Shown here one piece after another: positions 19,052 through 28,570 of a stretch of 64,000 nt of DNA (within the stretch, counting starts at the first letter, position 1; each line of letters starts with the position of its first letter). Under the pieces are notes generated by a model. That model was not told the DNA's origin, searched no databases, and saw only the letters and a list, made by a program, of their open reading frames with translations. Position numbers and translations under genes: made by a program. This stretch comes from Antarcticibacterium sp. 1MA-6-2 (GTDB taxonomy: Bacteria; Bacteroidota; Bacteroidia; Flavobacteriales; Flavobacteriaceae): NCBI RefSeq assembly GCF_021535135.1, contig NZ_CP091036.1, forward strand, positions 434,001-498,000. Direction: 5' to 3'.

Positions 19052-21343
19052 TTAGTTTTTATCCTTTTTGCCAAATAACCTTTTAAAGAATCCCTTCTTC
19101 TCTTTCTTTTCTTTCTTTTCCTTTTTATCGGCACCTGTAAAAAGCCGTTTCAGGAATCCCTCCTTCTTTTCAGGCTCACAATCCATTAATTGAACTACAC
19201 TGGCTGAAGGTGGAGAAAATCTCGCCTGGGTAATGGAGTTGAATTGATCTTCCTCATTGAGCTTTTGAAGGAAAAGAGCAAATATTGGTAAGGCGGAATT
19301 TGCACCCTGTCCTATAGAGGTAGTTCGAAACCCGATGCGATGATCGTCTGATCCTACCCAGGTAACGGCTACTAATTTTGGCATAATGCCTACAAACCAA
19401 CCATCTTTATTCGCCTGGGTGGTTCCGGTTTTTCCTGCGATGTCGTTGTTGAGCCTATAGGTTGTTCTTAATCTCGTTGCTGTTCCTTCATTAACAGTGG
19501 CTTTCAACATTTCGATCATTATTTGCCTGTTAGTTTCAGAAAAAGCGGGTTTTTCACTTTCCTTAGGCTTAAATTCTGCAAGAACATTTCCCTCGCCGTC
19601 TTCAATTCTCGAGATATAATATGGGGTACTTGGTTTCCCGTCATTAACATAACTGGTATATGCTTTTGTTACCTCCTTTAGACTCAATTCTGCAGTACCA
19701 AGGGCTATAGAAGGAACCTGCGGAAGATCTGAAGCAATTCCCATTCTCTTAGCCTGATTGATAACATTTGCTATTCCTGTTTGCATAAGCACTTTTACCG
19801 CAATAGTATTGATCGATTTACTAAGAGCAGTTTTCATATTGTAATTAATATTTTCATCTTCCTCTGTATTCCCTGAATTTCCGGGAGTCCATCCATCTTT
19901 ATAGGTAACTTCGTTTAGCGAATAGTAGGTACAGGGTTCAATTCCGTTTTCCAGGGCTGCGGTGTAAACTATAGGTTTAAATGTTGAACCCACCTGCCGT
20001 TTACTCTGCGCCACGTGATCATATTTAAAATTTTCAAAGTCAATCCCACCAACCCATGTCTTTATAGCACCTCGCAGGATCTACTGCCAAAAAGCTAAGC
20101 ATTGAGAAATTTTAGGTAATGGGAAATACTATCCAGAGTACTTGCATTAAGCATTTTATTCCCATCATATTCAAAAAGCTCCATTTCTCTCGTTTCTTCA
20201 GCCAGAACTTTTAGGATCTCTTCATCAGTTTTTCCTTTCTCCTGGAGTTTTTTATAAGGTGCTGTACGCTTGGCAGCATCAAGTAAAATAGCTTTGTTTT
20301 TCACCCAGGGAGCATTGTCACCATAAGATTTCTCATGAGCCTCCTGTAGTTTAGCCATATGAGTTCGCATCGCTTCTTCAGCCAACTCCTGCATTCTGTA
20401 ATCCAGAGTAGTGTGAACAATTAGCCCGTCACGATAGATATTAAATTTTTCCCCGTTCCTGTTGGGTATTGTATCCAGGAGTTCGGCAAGATCTTTACGT
20501 AATTGTGCTCTAAAATAAGGAGCAAGACCACGGTCGTGACTATAGAATTGATAGTTTAATACCAGATCTTTCATTTTTGCTTCCTCTAATGTTTCCTTAT
20601 CGAGATAGCCGTATTTCTCCATTTGTACAAGAACTACATCTCTTCTTAACCGACTCCTCTCAGGAAAAATCCGCGGATTGAAATAATGGGAAGCCTTCAA
20701 CATACCCACTAAAACGGCAGCTTCTTCAAGGCTTAATTCACTGGTGTGTTTATTAAAAAATTTTGCAGCGGCACTTTCTATTCCAAACGTATTGTCACTA
20801 AAGGGCACTGTGTTTAAATAATGAGTGAGGATTTCATCTTTTGAATAAACATCTTCAAGACGCTTTGCTATTATTGATTCCTGAAGTTTATTTATAACTA
20901 TTCCCAGTGGCCCGTAGTCTTTTCTTCCATAAAGGTTTTTTGCTAATTGTAAAGTAATTGTACTTCCTCCACCTGAAGATTTATCCTGGAGTAAGAGCGT
21001 TTTAAAAAACACTCTTAAAAGGCTTCTATTATCTATCCCATCGTGCTCATAAAAACGAACATCTTCGGTTGCAATTAAACCTTGAATAAGATGTTTGGGA
21101 ATGTCTTCGAATTCAATTGGCTGCTTAGTCAAATATGTAATACTTACCAATTAATTCACCATCAGCAGAGAGTACCTGGGTAGCTTCATTTTGATCAAGG
21201 TTCTGGAGATCTTCAGATGTGGGTATTTTGCCAAATAATCCAAAATAGATACAGAGATACAGTATTATGAGTATAGCAAATATTGAAATAACAATCCCCA
21301 GCGTCCATTTAAGAATTGGAGATCTTTTTATTCGTTCAAGCAT
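19052..21343 (-). CDS. Penicillin-binding protein 1A (bifunctional; several frame breaks)
   Basis: Joined it gives 763 residues. One N-terminal membrane helix (LKWTLGIVISIFAILIILYLCIYF) is followed by a glycosyltransferase-51 domain with ATEDVRFYEHDG and GGSTITLQLAKNL, then a transpeptidase with SKRQVGSTFKPIVYTAALENG (STFK nucleophile), SINTIA (SxN) and AGKTGTTQ (KTG). It builds and crosslinks peptidoglycan in the periplasm. The C-terminal tail is highly basic (KKEKKEKKEKK). Breaks: A at 21127 on the + strand (CTT-A-G), around 20094-20098 (GCT-TAGC), and a 2-base loss near 20071; lengths then sum exactly to 764 codons. I chose MLERIKRS as start. Confidence 0.9.
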
Positions 21344-21576
21344 AATTAGGTTTCTACTAAACAAATAAACGAATACTTCTAAAAATGTTTAGGTGAGTTT
21401 AGTAAAATTTTAGGAGTAGGGAAGAGGAAGATTATTTAAACTAAATAGCTTAGCTACTTTTCAGCTCCGGCTATTGGTGCATTAAGATTTTCATAATAAG
21501 GAATTTTAGGGGGTGAATTTTAATATTTTCTTTCCTATATAATGCTACTTATTTGGGTGATTTTTGTTTTAAATGT

Positions 21577-21696
21577 TTAGGCCCCAAATCTTCTCTTTTC
21601 ATACCAGGAACTTCTGGTGGTTTGTCTAATATTGAGGAAGTGTCTTCTCAAAGATTGTTTTCCTTCAATTGCGATTGTACTTTCTAATGTTGCCAT
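21577..21696 (-). CDS. Small basic peptide, divergent member of the tandem array (peptide A)
   Basis: 39 residues, unbroken. It begins MATLESTIAIEGKQSLRR and ends HFLNIRQTTRSSWYEKRRFGA. It shares with the four neighbouring repeats the start M-x-T-L, an E-G-x-Q motif, and the C-terminal signature F-L-N-(L/I)-(K/R)-x-T-T-R-x-S-W-x-x-(K/R)-R-R-F, while its DNA has diverged strongly. Conservation of protein over DNA is the main evidence that these are real genes. It is the last member on the coding strand, 38 bases after peptide B1. No secretion signal, no Cys pair and no known family recognised. Confidence 0.7.
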   Translation of the reverse strand: MATLESTIAIEGKQSLRRHFLNIRQTTRSSWYEKRRFGA

Positions 21697-21734
21697 GATT
21701 AATGAATTTAAGATTAATGATAAATTGTGATGAT

Positions 21735-21859
21735 TTAGATAAAACGTCTTCGGTTGTTCCAGCTTCCTCTGGTAGTGACTTTCAGATTTAAAAAATCTTT
21801 TTTTGATTGCCTTCTTTTACGATGTTGAAGATTGGGCTACAGTTTGCTAATGTTGACAT
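21735..21859 (-). pseudogene. Small peptide gene, array copy B1 (A7 tract, frame closed early)
   Basis: Starts MSTLANCSPIFNIVKEGNQ and, with seven A in the KK codons, stops after 23 residues. With eight A, as in copies B2 and B4, it would read on through FLNLKVTTRGSWNNRRRFI to 41 residues. The C-terminal DNA is identical to the intact copies, so this is either a one-base sequence error or a real off state. One residue differs from the other copies (Cys for Phe/Leu at position 7). Confidence 0.55.
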
Positions 21860-21897
21860 GATTGATGAATTTAATGATTGATGATAAGTTGTAATGA

Positions 21898-22023
21898 TTA
21901 GATAAAACGTCTTCGGTTGTTCCAGCTTCCTCTGGTAGTGACTTTCAGATTTAAAAAATCTTTTTTTTGATTGCCTTCTTTTACGATGTTGAAGATTGGA
22001 CTAAGGTTTGCTAATGTTGACAT
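21898..22023 (-). CDS. Small basic peptide, array copy B2 (intact)
   Basis: 41 residues: MSTLANLSPIFNIVKEGNQK then KDFLNLKVTTRGSWNNRRRF and a final I. The A8 tract keeps the frame open. Net charge is strongly positive at the C-terminus (RGSWNNRRRF). Spaced 38 bases from the next copy. Function unknown; I consider a modified-peptide precursor, a small nucleic-acid-binding protein or a secreted peptide as open options, with no maturation enzyme next to it. Confidence 0.7.
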   Translation of the reverse strand: MSTLANLSPIFNIVKEGNQKKDFLNLKVTTRGSWNNRRRFI

Positions 22024-22061
22024 GATGGATGAATTTAATGATTGATGATAAGTTGTGATGA

Positions 22062-22186
22062 TTAGATAAAACGCCTTCGGTTGTTCCAGCTTCCTCGGGT
22101 AGTCACTTTCAGATTTAAAAAATCTTTTTTTGATTGCCTTCTTTTACGATGTTGAAGATTGGGCTAAAGTTTGCTAATGTTGACAT
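22062..22186 (-). pseudogene. Small peptide gene, array copy B3 (A7 tract, frame closed early)
   Basis: MSTLANFSPIFNIVKEGNQ then early stop because of A7. Beyond the tract the DNA differs from its sister copies at three positions (GTC/GTG, AGA/CGA, AGA/AGG), and all three are silent in the long reading frame LKVTTRGSWNNRRRFI. This implies past selection on the full-length peptide, so the short frame is recent or an artefact. Confidence 0.55.
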
Positions 22187-22224
22187 GATTGATGAATTTA
22201 ATGATTGATGATAAGTTGTGATGA

Positions 22225-22350
22225 TTAGATAAAACGTCTTCGGTTGTTCCAGCTTCCTCTGGTAGTGACTTTCAGATTTAAAAAATCTTTTTTTTGATTG
22301 CCTTCTTTTACGATGTTGAAGATTGGGCTAAAGTTTGCTAAAGTTGTCAT
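22225..22350 (-). CDS. Small basic peptide, array copy B4 (intact, promoter-proximal)
   Basis: 41 residues: MTTLANFSPIFNIVKEGNQK then KDFLNLKVTTRGSWNNRRRF and a final I; A8 tract. It is the first copy on the coding strand, so a promoter should lie in 22351-22480, where I see only AT-rich sequence without a convincing TAnnTTTG box. The start codon context differs from the inner copies (ATGACAACT versus ATGTCAACA), as expected at the edge of a tandem duplication. Confidence 0.7.
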   Translation of the reverse strand: MTTLANFSPIFNIVKEGNQKKDFLNLKVTTRGSWNNRRRFI

Positions 22351-22622
22351 AACTAAATGTTTAATGTTTATATCTAATAGACTTCTGAAAAAGAAATCTG
22401 TTACAGTACTATGTATAAAACAGTAGTAATTTAACTATTATTTAACAAATGACCCTATTTACTGAAGCTCTGGAAAAAATAATTAGCACCTTCTGGCTTT
22501 AAGAAAGGTTAATCTTACCTTAAATATCTTCTATACAAACTTCTCTGGGTTTTTTGTGGTTTGAAAAAGGCGTAATATTATATCCCTATTTCTATTGCAG
22601 ACAGACTAAAGAATAAAGAGTA

Positions 22623-23474
22623 ATGAATAGAACAGCAGTTTTGATCATCCTGGGTGCCCTTCTTGTTGTAGGGATTATATATTTTTCATTCAAGGCAAAA
22701 TCTCCCTTTGATATATTTACAGAAGGTGAAATGATAAGCATTGAACAAAAGTGGGAACTGCCTTTAGTTCTTGAGGAGATTTCGGCCATTGCTTATATGG
22801 AAGAGGATAAAATAGCTGCCGTACAGGATGAGGAAGGAATTATATTTATTTATAATCTGGCTAAAAACATTATTGAAAAACAAATTCCCTTTGCTGAAAA
22901 AGGAGATTACGAAGGATTAAGCCTGGTAGGAGGGACTGCTTACGTTTTACGAAGTGATGGTGTAATTTTTGAAATTCAGAATTATCGTAATAATTCACCC
23001 ACGGTAACCCAATTTCAAACGGGAATAGATCCTGCATTAAACTGTGAAGGTTTAGGCTACGATAAAAAGAACAACCAATTATTAATTTCAATTAAAGACC
23101 TGGCAGGAGAAGATTTAAAACCTGTTTTTGGCTTTAATCTTCAATCTAAAAAATTACAGAAGGAGCCAGTATTCAACATAAATTTTCAGGATACAATTTT
23201 TTCTGAATTAAGGCAAAAGAGAATTGACAGAATATTTCGCCCTTCGGAAATTACTGTTCATCCGCAAACGGGAGACATCTATATGCTTGAAGGGACAGTT
23301 CCCAAACTCCTGGTTTTAGATGCTGCAGGTAAACCTCTAAAATTAAAAATTTTGAATGTAGAACAAATTCCCCAGGCGGAAGGGCTCACCTTTAGCCCTT
23401 CAGGAGAAATGTATATTTCTAATGAAAGTGGGAGTGAATTGCCTAATATTTTGAAAATAAAATGGGAAGACTAA
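22623..23474 (+). CDS. SdiA-regulated-family membrane-anchored beta-propeller protein
   Basis: 283 residues. One N-terminal membrane helix (TAVLIILGALLVVGIIYFSF), then a propeller-like domain with repeats such as EEISAIAYMEEDKIAAVQDEEGIIF, GDYEGLSLVGGTAYVLRSDG, CEGLGYDKKNNQLLISIKD and QAEGLTFSPSGEMYISNESG. This matches the SdiA-regulated / YjiK family of periplasmic proteins whose function is unknown. The window therefore gives no quorum-sensing link beyond the family name. Closed by a terminator at 23505. Confidence 0.85.
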   Translation: MNRTAVLIILGALLVVGIIYFSFKAKSPFDIFTEGEMISIEQKWELPLVLEEISAIAYMEEDKIAAVQDEEGIIFIYNLAKNIIEKQIPFAEKGDYEGLSLVGGTAYVLRSDGVIFEIQNYRNNSPTVTQFQTGIDPALNCEGLGYDKKNNQLLISIKDLAGEDLKPVFGFNLQSKKLQKEPVFNINFQDTIFSELRQKRIDRIFRPSEITVHPQTGDIYMLEGTVPKLLVLDAAGKPLKLKILNVEQIPQAEGLTFSPSGEMYISNESGSELPNILKIKWED

Positions 23475-23504
23475 AGTTATTCTTCTCTATAGATTTAAAA
23501 CTTA

Positions 23505-23526
23505 AAAACGGGCCTCAGCCCGTTTT
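23505..23526. terminator. Terminator after the SdiA-regulated-type gene
   Basis: AAAACGGGC / GCCCGTTTT stem of 9 bp with a CTCA loop. A and T runs on both sides make it usable for the convergent dipeptidase gene as well. Confidence 0.85.
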
Positions 23527-23551
23527 AATTGAATACCCGTAAACCTAATTA

Positions 23552-24840
23552 TTATTTCTGCATTTCCTTTGCAACTGCCTGCACTTCATCTAATACCCTA
23601 AGCAGATTTTCTCCCCACAACTTTGCAATTTCTTCTTCTGTATAACCTCGTTTTACAAGCTCTATAGTTACATTAAGACTTTCAGATGCGTCGTCCCATC
23701 CTTCTATACCACCACCACCGTCAAAATCTGAACTTATTCCCACGTGATCAATTCCAATTAATTTTACCATATAATCTATGTGGTCCACGAAATCTATCAC
23801 ACTCACTTAAGCATAATTTCCTGCTTAAGTTTCTCAATTTCAGGTTTTGCACTTTCTGTAACTTTTCTATATCCCTCATAATAAGCTTTCCGGGTTTTGT
23901 CGTCGAGATTGCGAATGCTGTCTCTCGATAAAACTGTAAATCCCATTTCTTTGCCTTCGGCACTTATAAGTTCATCCTGGGCTTTTCCAAAACCTTCGTG
24001 TTTTTCTGTATTTACATAGGCACTAAAAGCTACTGTTTGCACTACGCCTCCATGCTCTTTGAACAGCATCAACAATTCATCATCCAAGTTGCGGCTATGG
24101 TTGCATAAAGCCCTAGCCGAGGAATGAGATGCTATTAAAGGAGCTTTTGAGATTTCAAACATTTCTTTAATAGCTTCTTTTGAAGGGTGAGAGACATCTA
24201 TCATCATTCCAACCTTGTTCATTTCTTTTACTGCCTGTTTGCCCAGTTCACTAAGACCACCGTGCAACCATACATTATCTTCTTCCCCCGTGTTAGAGTC
24301 ACTTAACTGGCTATGACCGTTATGAGAGAGAGACATATAACGAGCCCCCAGATTATAAAATTCCTGAATCCTGTTTAGGTCTTCTCCTACAGGATAAGCA
24401 TTTTCCACACCTATCATGGCTACAAGCTTTCCCTCTTTTACAATTGATCTTACTTCAGCCGATGTTGTTGCCAAACCTATTTTTTCAGGTGCTATTGTTT
24501 TTACTAGGCGGTGAATTGCGTCAAATTTGGACATAGCATTTTTATAAGCTGCTTCATATCCTTTGGGCGTAAGTTCATCCTGCCCGGTGTATACGATGAA
24601 CCAGGCAACGTCTAAACCTCCGGCTATCATTTTGGGAAGATTCACCTGTGTATTGAGATCCTGAGTATAATTGCGGGATTTTGTAAAGTTGTCTATATTA
24701 ATATCGGCATGAGTATCAATAGTAATAACATTTTTATGGATTCTTTCGGCTTTTTTCAGAAGTTCTTTATCCTTCGTACTTTGGGAAAATGACCAACTTC
24801 CACATACGAGGCTAAGGAGAAAAAATAATTTTAATTTCAT
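23552..24840 (-). CDS. Membrane dipeptidase, M19 family (frame break)
   Basis: Joined length 428 residues with a signal peptide (LFFLLSLVCGSWSFS). Zinc-binding M19 motifs are visible: TIDTHADINID (HxD), GVENAYPVGE, LSHNGHSQLSD, MIDVSHPSKEA and IASHSSARALCNHSRN, and the C-terminal DHVGISSDFDGGGGI. The frame is broken at 23807-23808 (coding CTT-AA-GTG) where the two readings abut. Homologues cleave dipeptides in the periplasm. Expected to be functional if the insertion is a sequence error. Confidence 0.93.
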
Positions 24841-24928
24841 AATTAACAGAGGTTTTTGAACAACCGGGAATTTACAGATTATATTTTAACTGGCAGTTGA
24901 TTTTCACTAACGGCATTATTTTTTCTTC

Positions 24929-24936
24929 TAACTTTG
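24929..24936 (+). promoter_or_regulatory. -7 promoter box of the RimK/GCS2 operon
   Basis: TAACTTTG fits TAnnTTTG and lies 20 bases before the ATG of the RimK-like gene. No TTG at the usual 17-23 base spacing is seen. Confidence 0.45.
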
Positions 24937-24955
24937 ATTAATTTTAAATACTTTA

Positions 24956-26415
24956 ATGAAGAAATTTATTGTTGTAAATCAACCTGAAAAATGGCATATT
25001 CCTGTAGACAATATTGCCATTATTTCTGCCAGGGAATATTTGACCAATCCTGAATATTCAAGGATTAAAAAAGCGAGGATTTTCAATCTTTGCAAAGATT
25101 ACTCTTACCAGTCAAAGGGTTATTATGTTTCACTTCTTGCTGAAGCTCGTGGACATTTGGCTATACCAACAGTTAAGAACATAGTAGATCTGCGGGAGCC
25201 AAAACTGGTAAGAATAGTTTCCGATGAATTTGATGATCTTATCCAGCATACTTTAAAAGGAATAAAATCACAGGAGTTTACCTTAAGTATATATTTCGGA
25301 CAAAACGTAGCTCAAAAATATAAAGAATTGAGTGCTATGTTTTACCTAAGCATTTTCAGATTCCTTTCCTAAGGGTAAAGTTTAATTATACCACCAAATG
25401 GAATATTAAAAGTATTAAGGCAATTTCCTCATCTGAAATTCCCGAGGAGCATAAAAGCCTTATGTTTTCGTATGCCACTCAATATTTTGCAAAAAAGAGG
25501 TACGATACTCCCAAACAACAAACTTTTGATTATGATCTTGCGATATTGGTAAATCCTGAAGATCCTGCGCCTCCCAGTAACGCTAAAGCAATAAAGAAAT
25601 TTATTGATATAGCAGAAAAGCTGAATTTTTATGTTGAAGTTGTTTCCCCTGATGATCTTTCCCGTCTTTCTTCTTTTGATGCTGTATTCATTAGACAAAG
25701 TACAGAGGTTAATAATGAAGCTTATGCATTTGCGAGGAAGGCTCAACAGGAGGATATAGCTATTATTGATTATCCGGATGCCATTCTTAAATGTTGTAAT
25801 AAGGTTTACATGGCCGAAGCGCTTGGAAATGCTAATATTCCCACGCCTAAAACTATTATTGTTCATAAAGACAATAAAGATGAGGTGTTGGAGCTTACCT
25901 ACCTTCCCTGTGTTCTAAAATCCCCGGATTCAACTTTCTCGTTTGGAGTGAAGAAAGCAGATACCCCGGAAGAATACCTTGAACTTGTAAGCGGAATGTT
26001 GAAAAAGTCTGAACTTATTATTGCCCAGGAATTCACACCCTCTGAATACGACTGGAGAATTGGAATTTTAGATGATGTTCCAATCTTTGCCTGCCGATAT
26101 TACATGGCCAAAGATCACTGGCAAATTTACAACTGGGATGCTCCTAAAAAAGATGATAATTATGGAAATGCAGACTGTCTTCCTATAGAAGAAGTACCCA
26201 AAAAGATTCTTAGTGTAGCACTAAGATCTGCAAAATTAATGGGAAAAGGTTTGTATGGAATAGATGTAAAGGAAGTTGATGGAAAAGCAATGGTAATTGA
26301 AATTAATGATAATCCTAACATTGATTTTGGGGTAGAGGATGCTTATTATGGTGATGAAGTATACGTTGCCGTTATTTCTGCCTTTAAAAAACGTCTCGAA
26401 AAAAACCTGATATGA
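24956..26415 (+). CDS. RimK-like ATP-grasp amide ligase (frame break)
   Basis: 485 residues after removing AA at 25348-25349 (CCT-AA-GCAT), which restores FYLHFQIPFLRVKFNYTTKW. The N-terminal 200 residues are the domain found in long RimK-family proteins (NLCKDYSYQSKGYYVSLLAEARGH). The C-terminal ATP-grasp shows VYMAEALGNANIPTPKT, LPCVLKSPDSTFSFGVKK, IIAQEFTPSEYDWRIGILDD, and VIEINDNPNIDFGVED with metal ligands. Such enzymes join an amino acid (often glutamate) to a carboxylate. It overlaps the next gene by four bases (ATGA) and heads a three-gene operon. Confidence 0.88.
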
Positions 26416-27632
26416 GTTACCGCCTTTTTGAAGTTTTTGGAATTGAACTGGAATATATGCTTGCGGGTACAAAAGATCTTAAAGTAGCTCCTGTGACCGA
26501 TCAATTGATAAAATTAAAAACAGGAGAAATTTCCAGTGATGTTGACAATGGAAAAATTGAATGGAGCAATGAACTAGTTGCACATGTGGTGGAATTAAAA
26601 ACAAACGGCCCCACAGCAGATTTGGAAACCCTCGATGAACTTTTTGCTGAAAATATTACAGAAATCAACCAGTTACTGGAGCCGAAAAATGTAAAATTAT
26701 TACCTACCGCATCGCATCCCTTGATGCATCCCGAAACTGAAATGAAATTATGGGAACATTCCTATAGTAAAATCTACGCCCTTTACAACCGGATTTTTGA
26801 TTGCAGGGGCCATGGCTGGAGTAATGTTCAAAGCATGCATATAAATCTTCCTTTTTTTGACAATGATGAATTTGAGAAATTGCACGCCGCAGTGAGGATT
26901 CTTCTACCTATTATTCCTGCATTAAGTGCCAGTTCACCCATTTTTGAAGGAAAAGATACTGGTTTTAAAGATGCACGTATGGAAGTTTATAAAACCAATC
27001 AAAAGGAAATTCCGGAAATGACAGGAAAAGTAATTCCTGAACAGGTTTTCAATAAAGAGGAATATTACCGCCAAATTTTTGAGCCAATTAATAAGGCGAT
27101 TAAACCTCACGACACAGAAAATATCCTTGATCATCATTTTCTTAATTCCCGGGGAGCCATAGCCCGGTTTGATCGTAAAGCAATAGAAATTAGAGTTATT
27201 GATATTCAGGAATGCCCCAGAGCTGATGTGGCCATTGCGGTTCTTGTAATAGAAACTTTGAGGCTACTTGTGAGTGAAGAAATGGTCTCTTTAGAAGATC
27301 AAAAATCCTGGCACGAAAATGATCTCTTCGAGATTTTTAATGCTGTTATTAAAGATGCGGAAGGAGCTAGAATTAATAACCAAAAATTCCTGGCTATTTT
27401 TGATGTTCATGAACCAGATACTGCAGCAAATATATGGAAAGCAATTTATAGTAGGGTGAAGGAGAATATTTCGGCTAAACATCGGGAGTCTATCGATTTT
27501 CTTTTGAAGAATGGTAGTTTGTCTACACGAATTCTTCAGGCAGTAGACGGAGATTTTTCAGAAGAAAAAATAAAAAATATCTATCATACCCTTTCCAACT
27601 GTCTTTCACAGAATAAAATGTTTTCCGTTTGA
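26412..27632 (+). CDS. Glutamate-cysteine-ligase-like (GCS2/YbdK-type) enzyme
   Basis: 406 residues. GCS2-like ATP-binding features: FGIELEYMLAG near the N-terminus, SNELVAHVVELKTNGPT, ASHPLMHP, FDCRGHGWSNVQSMHINLPF, ALSASSPIFEGKDTGFKDARMEVYK and AIEIRVIDIQECPRADVA. These carboxylate-amine ligases make gamma-glutamyl-type amides; the true substrate of this subfamily is unknown and it is not the standard glutathione enzyme. It overlaps the upstream ATP-grasp gene and the downstream hydrolase gene by a few bases each, so the three are translationally coupled. Confidence 0.88.
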   Translation: MSYRLFEVFGIELEYMLAGTKDLKVAPVTDQLIKLKTGEISSDVDNGKIEWSNELVAHVVELKTNGPTADLETLDELFAENITEINQLLEPKNVKLLPTASHPLMHPETEMKLWEHSYSKIYALYNRIFDCRGHGWSNVQSMHINLPFFDNDEFEKLHAAVRILLPIIPALSASSPIFEGKDTGFKDARMEVYKTNQKEIPEMTGKVIPEQVFNKEEYYRQIFEPINKAIKPHDTENILDHHFLNSRGAIARFDRKAIEIRVIDIQECPRADVAIAVLVIETLRLLVSEEMVSLEDQKSWHENDLFEIFNAVIKDAEGARINNQKFLAIFDVHEPDTAANIWKAIYSRVKENISAKHRESIDFLLKNGSLSTRILQAVDGDFSEEKIKNIYHTLSNCLSQNKMFSV

Positions 27633-28327
27633 AACTTTTGCTTACCTGCGAACACGGGGGTAATGAAATTCCTGAAAATTACCTGAACCTCTTCTTAGGT
27701 TTTGAAGATGTTCTCACTACTCACCGTGGCTTTGATCCCGGTGCCCTGGATCTTTTTAGGTTTTTGGGACCTCTGTCAAATTTCGAACTTTACAGCACGA
27801 CCAGCAGGCTGCTGGTAGAATTGAACAGATCGCTTCATCACGCTGCCCTCTTTTCCGAAATTACCAAAAGTCTTTTCCGAAGTGAAAAAGAAGAGATTCT
27901 TGCCTCCTATTATTTGCCGTACCGGAAACAAGTCGAGGAAAAGATAAACAGGTGGCTTAAGGAAGGAGAAAGCGTGGTACATATATCTGTTCATTCTTTT
28001 ACTCCAATTTTAGAAGAGATTACCAGAAATGCAGATATAGGAATTTTATTTGATCCTTCCAGAGCTGATGAAAAATTACTGGCAAAAAGTTGGAAGGGGA
28101 ATTTGAAAATTTTAGCACCGCACTTAAGGGTGAGATTTAATTATCCCTACAAAGGTACTGCAGATGGTTTTACCACTTATCTCAGGAAAAAGTTTCCTGA
28201 AAATTATATAGGTATAGAATTAGAGGTAAATCAAAAGTTTACAAATAACAATGAAATGAAGATCGATATAAAAAATACAATTTTTAAATCGGTACAGGAT
28301 GAAATAAGAAGAAGACAAAAAGAGTAA
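27629..28327 (+). CDS. N-formylglutamate amidohydrolase-like enzyme
   Basis: 232 residues. LLLTCEHGGNEIPENY at the N-terminus (zinc-binding H and E region), THRGFDPGALDLFRF, VELNRSLHHAALFSE, HISVHSFTP and YIGIELEVNQKF match the N-formylglutamate amidohydrolase family. In this operon it probably removes or transfers an acyl or formyl group on a glutamyl product rather than acting in histidine degradation, as no hut genes are nearby. That role is inference from context. Confidence 0.85.
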   Translation: MKLLLTCEHGGNEIPENYLNLFLGFEDVLTTHRGFDPGALDLFRFLGPLSNFELYSTTSRLLVELNRSLHHAALFSEITKSLFRSEKEEILASYYLPYRKQVEEKINRWLKEGESVVHISVHSFTPILEEITRNADIGILFDPSRADEKLLAKSWKGNLKILAPHLRVRFNYPYKGTADGFTTYLRKKFPENYIGIELEVNQKFTNNNEMKIDIKNTIFKSVQDEIRRRQKE

Positions 28328-28570
28328 AGCAATGGGGCGAAATCGTGTGGGGATTTCTTATTGCTTTCTTTTTGTCTTCCTATGCCTTCAGGAAAATTCT
28401 ATACTTCCTCCTTCAGGTATTCCTCTTGTTTGAGAATTTTAAGAAATACAGTAGCCATTTGCTTTCCGTGGAGAGAACTTTCAAAATCCTGTCTCTCACT
28501 TTGTGCATTAATGCCCGAAATAACTGCAACATCTGTCTTCTTGCAACTGCTTTATTCCTCTGGAAATAAT

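Larger units (their letters stand above)
21698..22350. repeat. Four-copy tandem repeat, unit about 163 bp
   Basis: The unit begins GATAAAACGTCTTCGGTTG at 21738, 21901, 22065 and 22228, so the period is 163-164 bp. Each unit holds one small reverse-strand gene plus a 38-base spacer (ATTGATGAATTTAATGATTG type). Identity between units is very high, differing by a few substitutions and by T7/T8 in one homopolymer. Confidence 0.92.

Noticed and set aside
21698..22350. Tandem 163-bp repeats as CRISPR or satellite DNA
   Set aside because: Units are long, contiguous, have no unique spacers, no cas genes are near, and each unit holds a conserved small reading frame.
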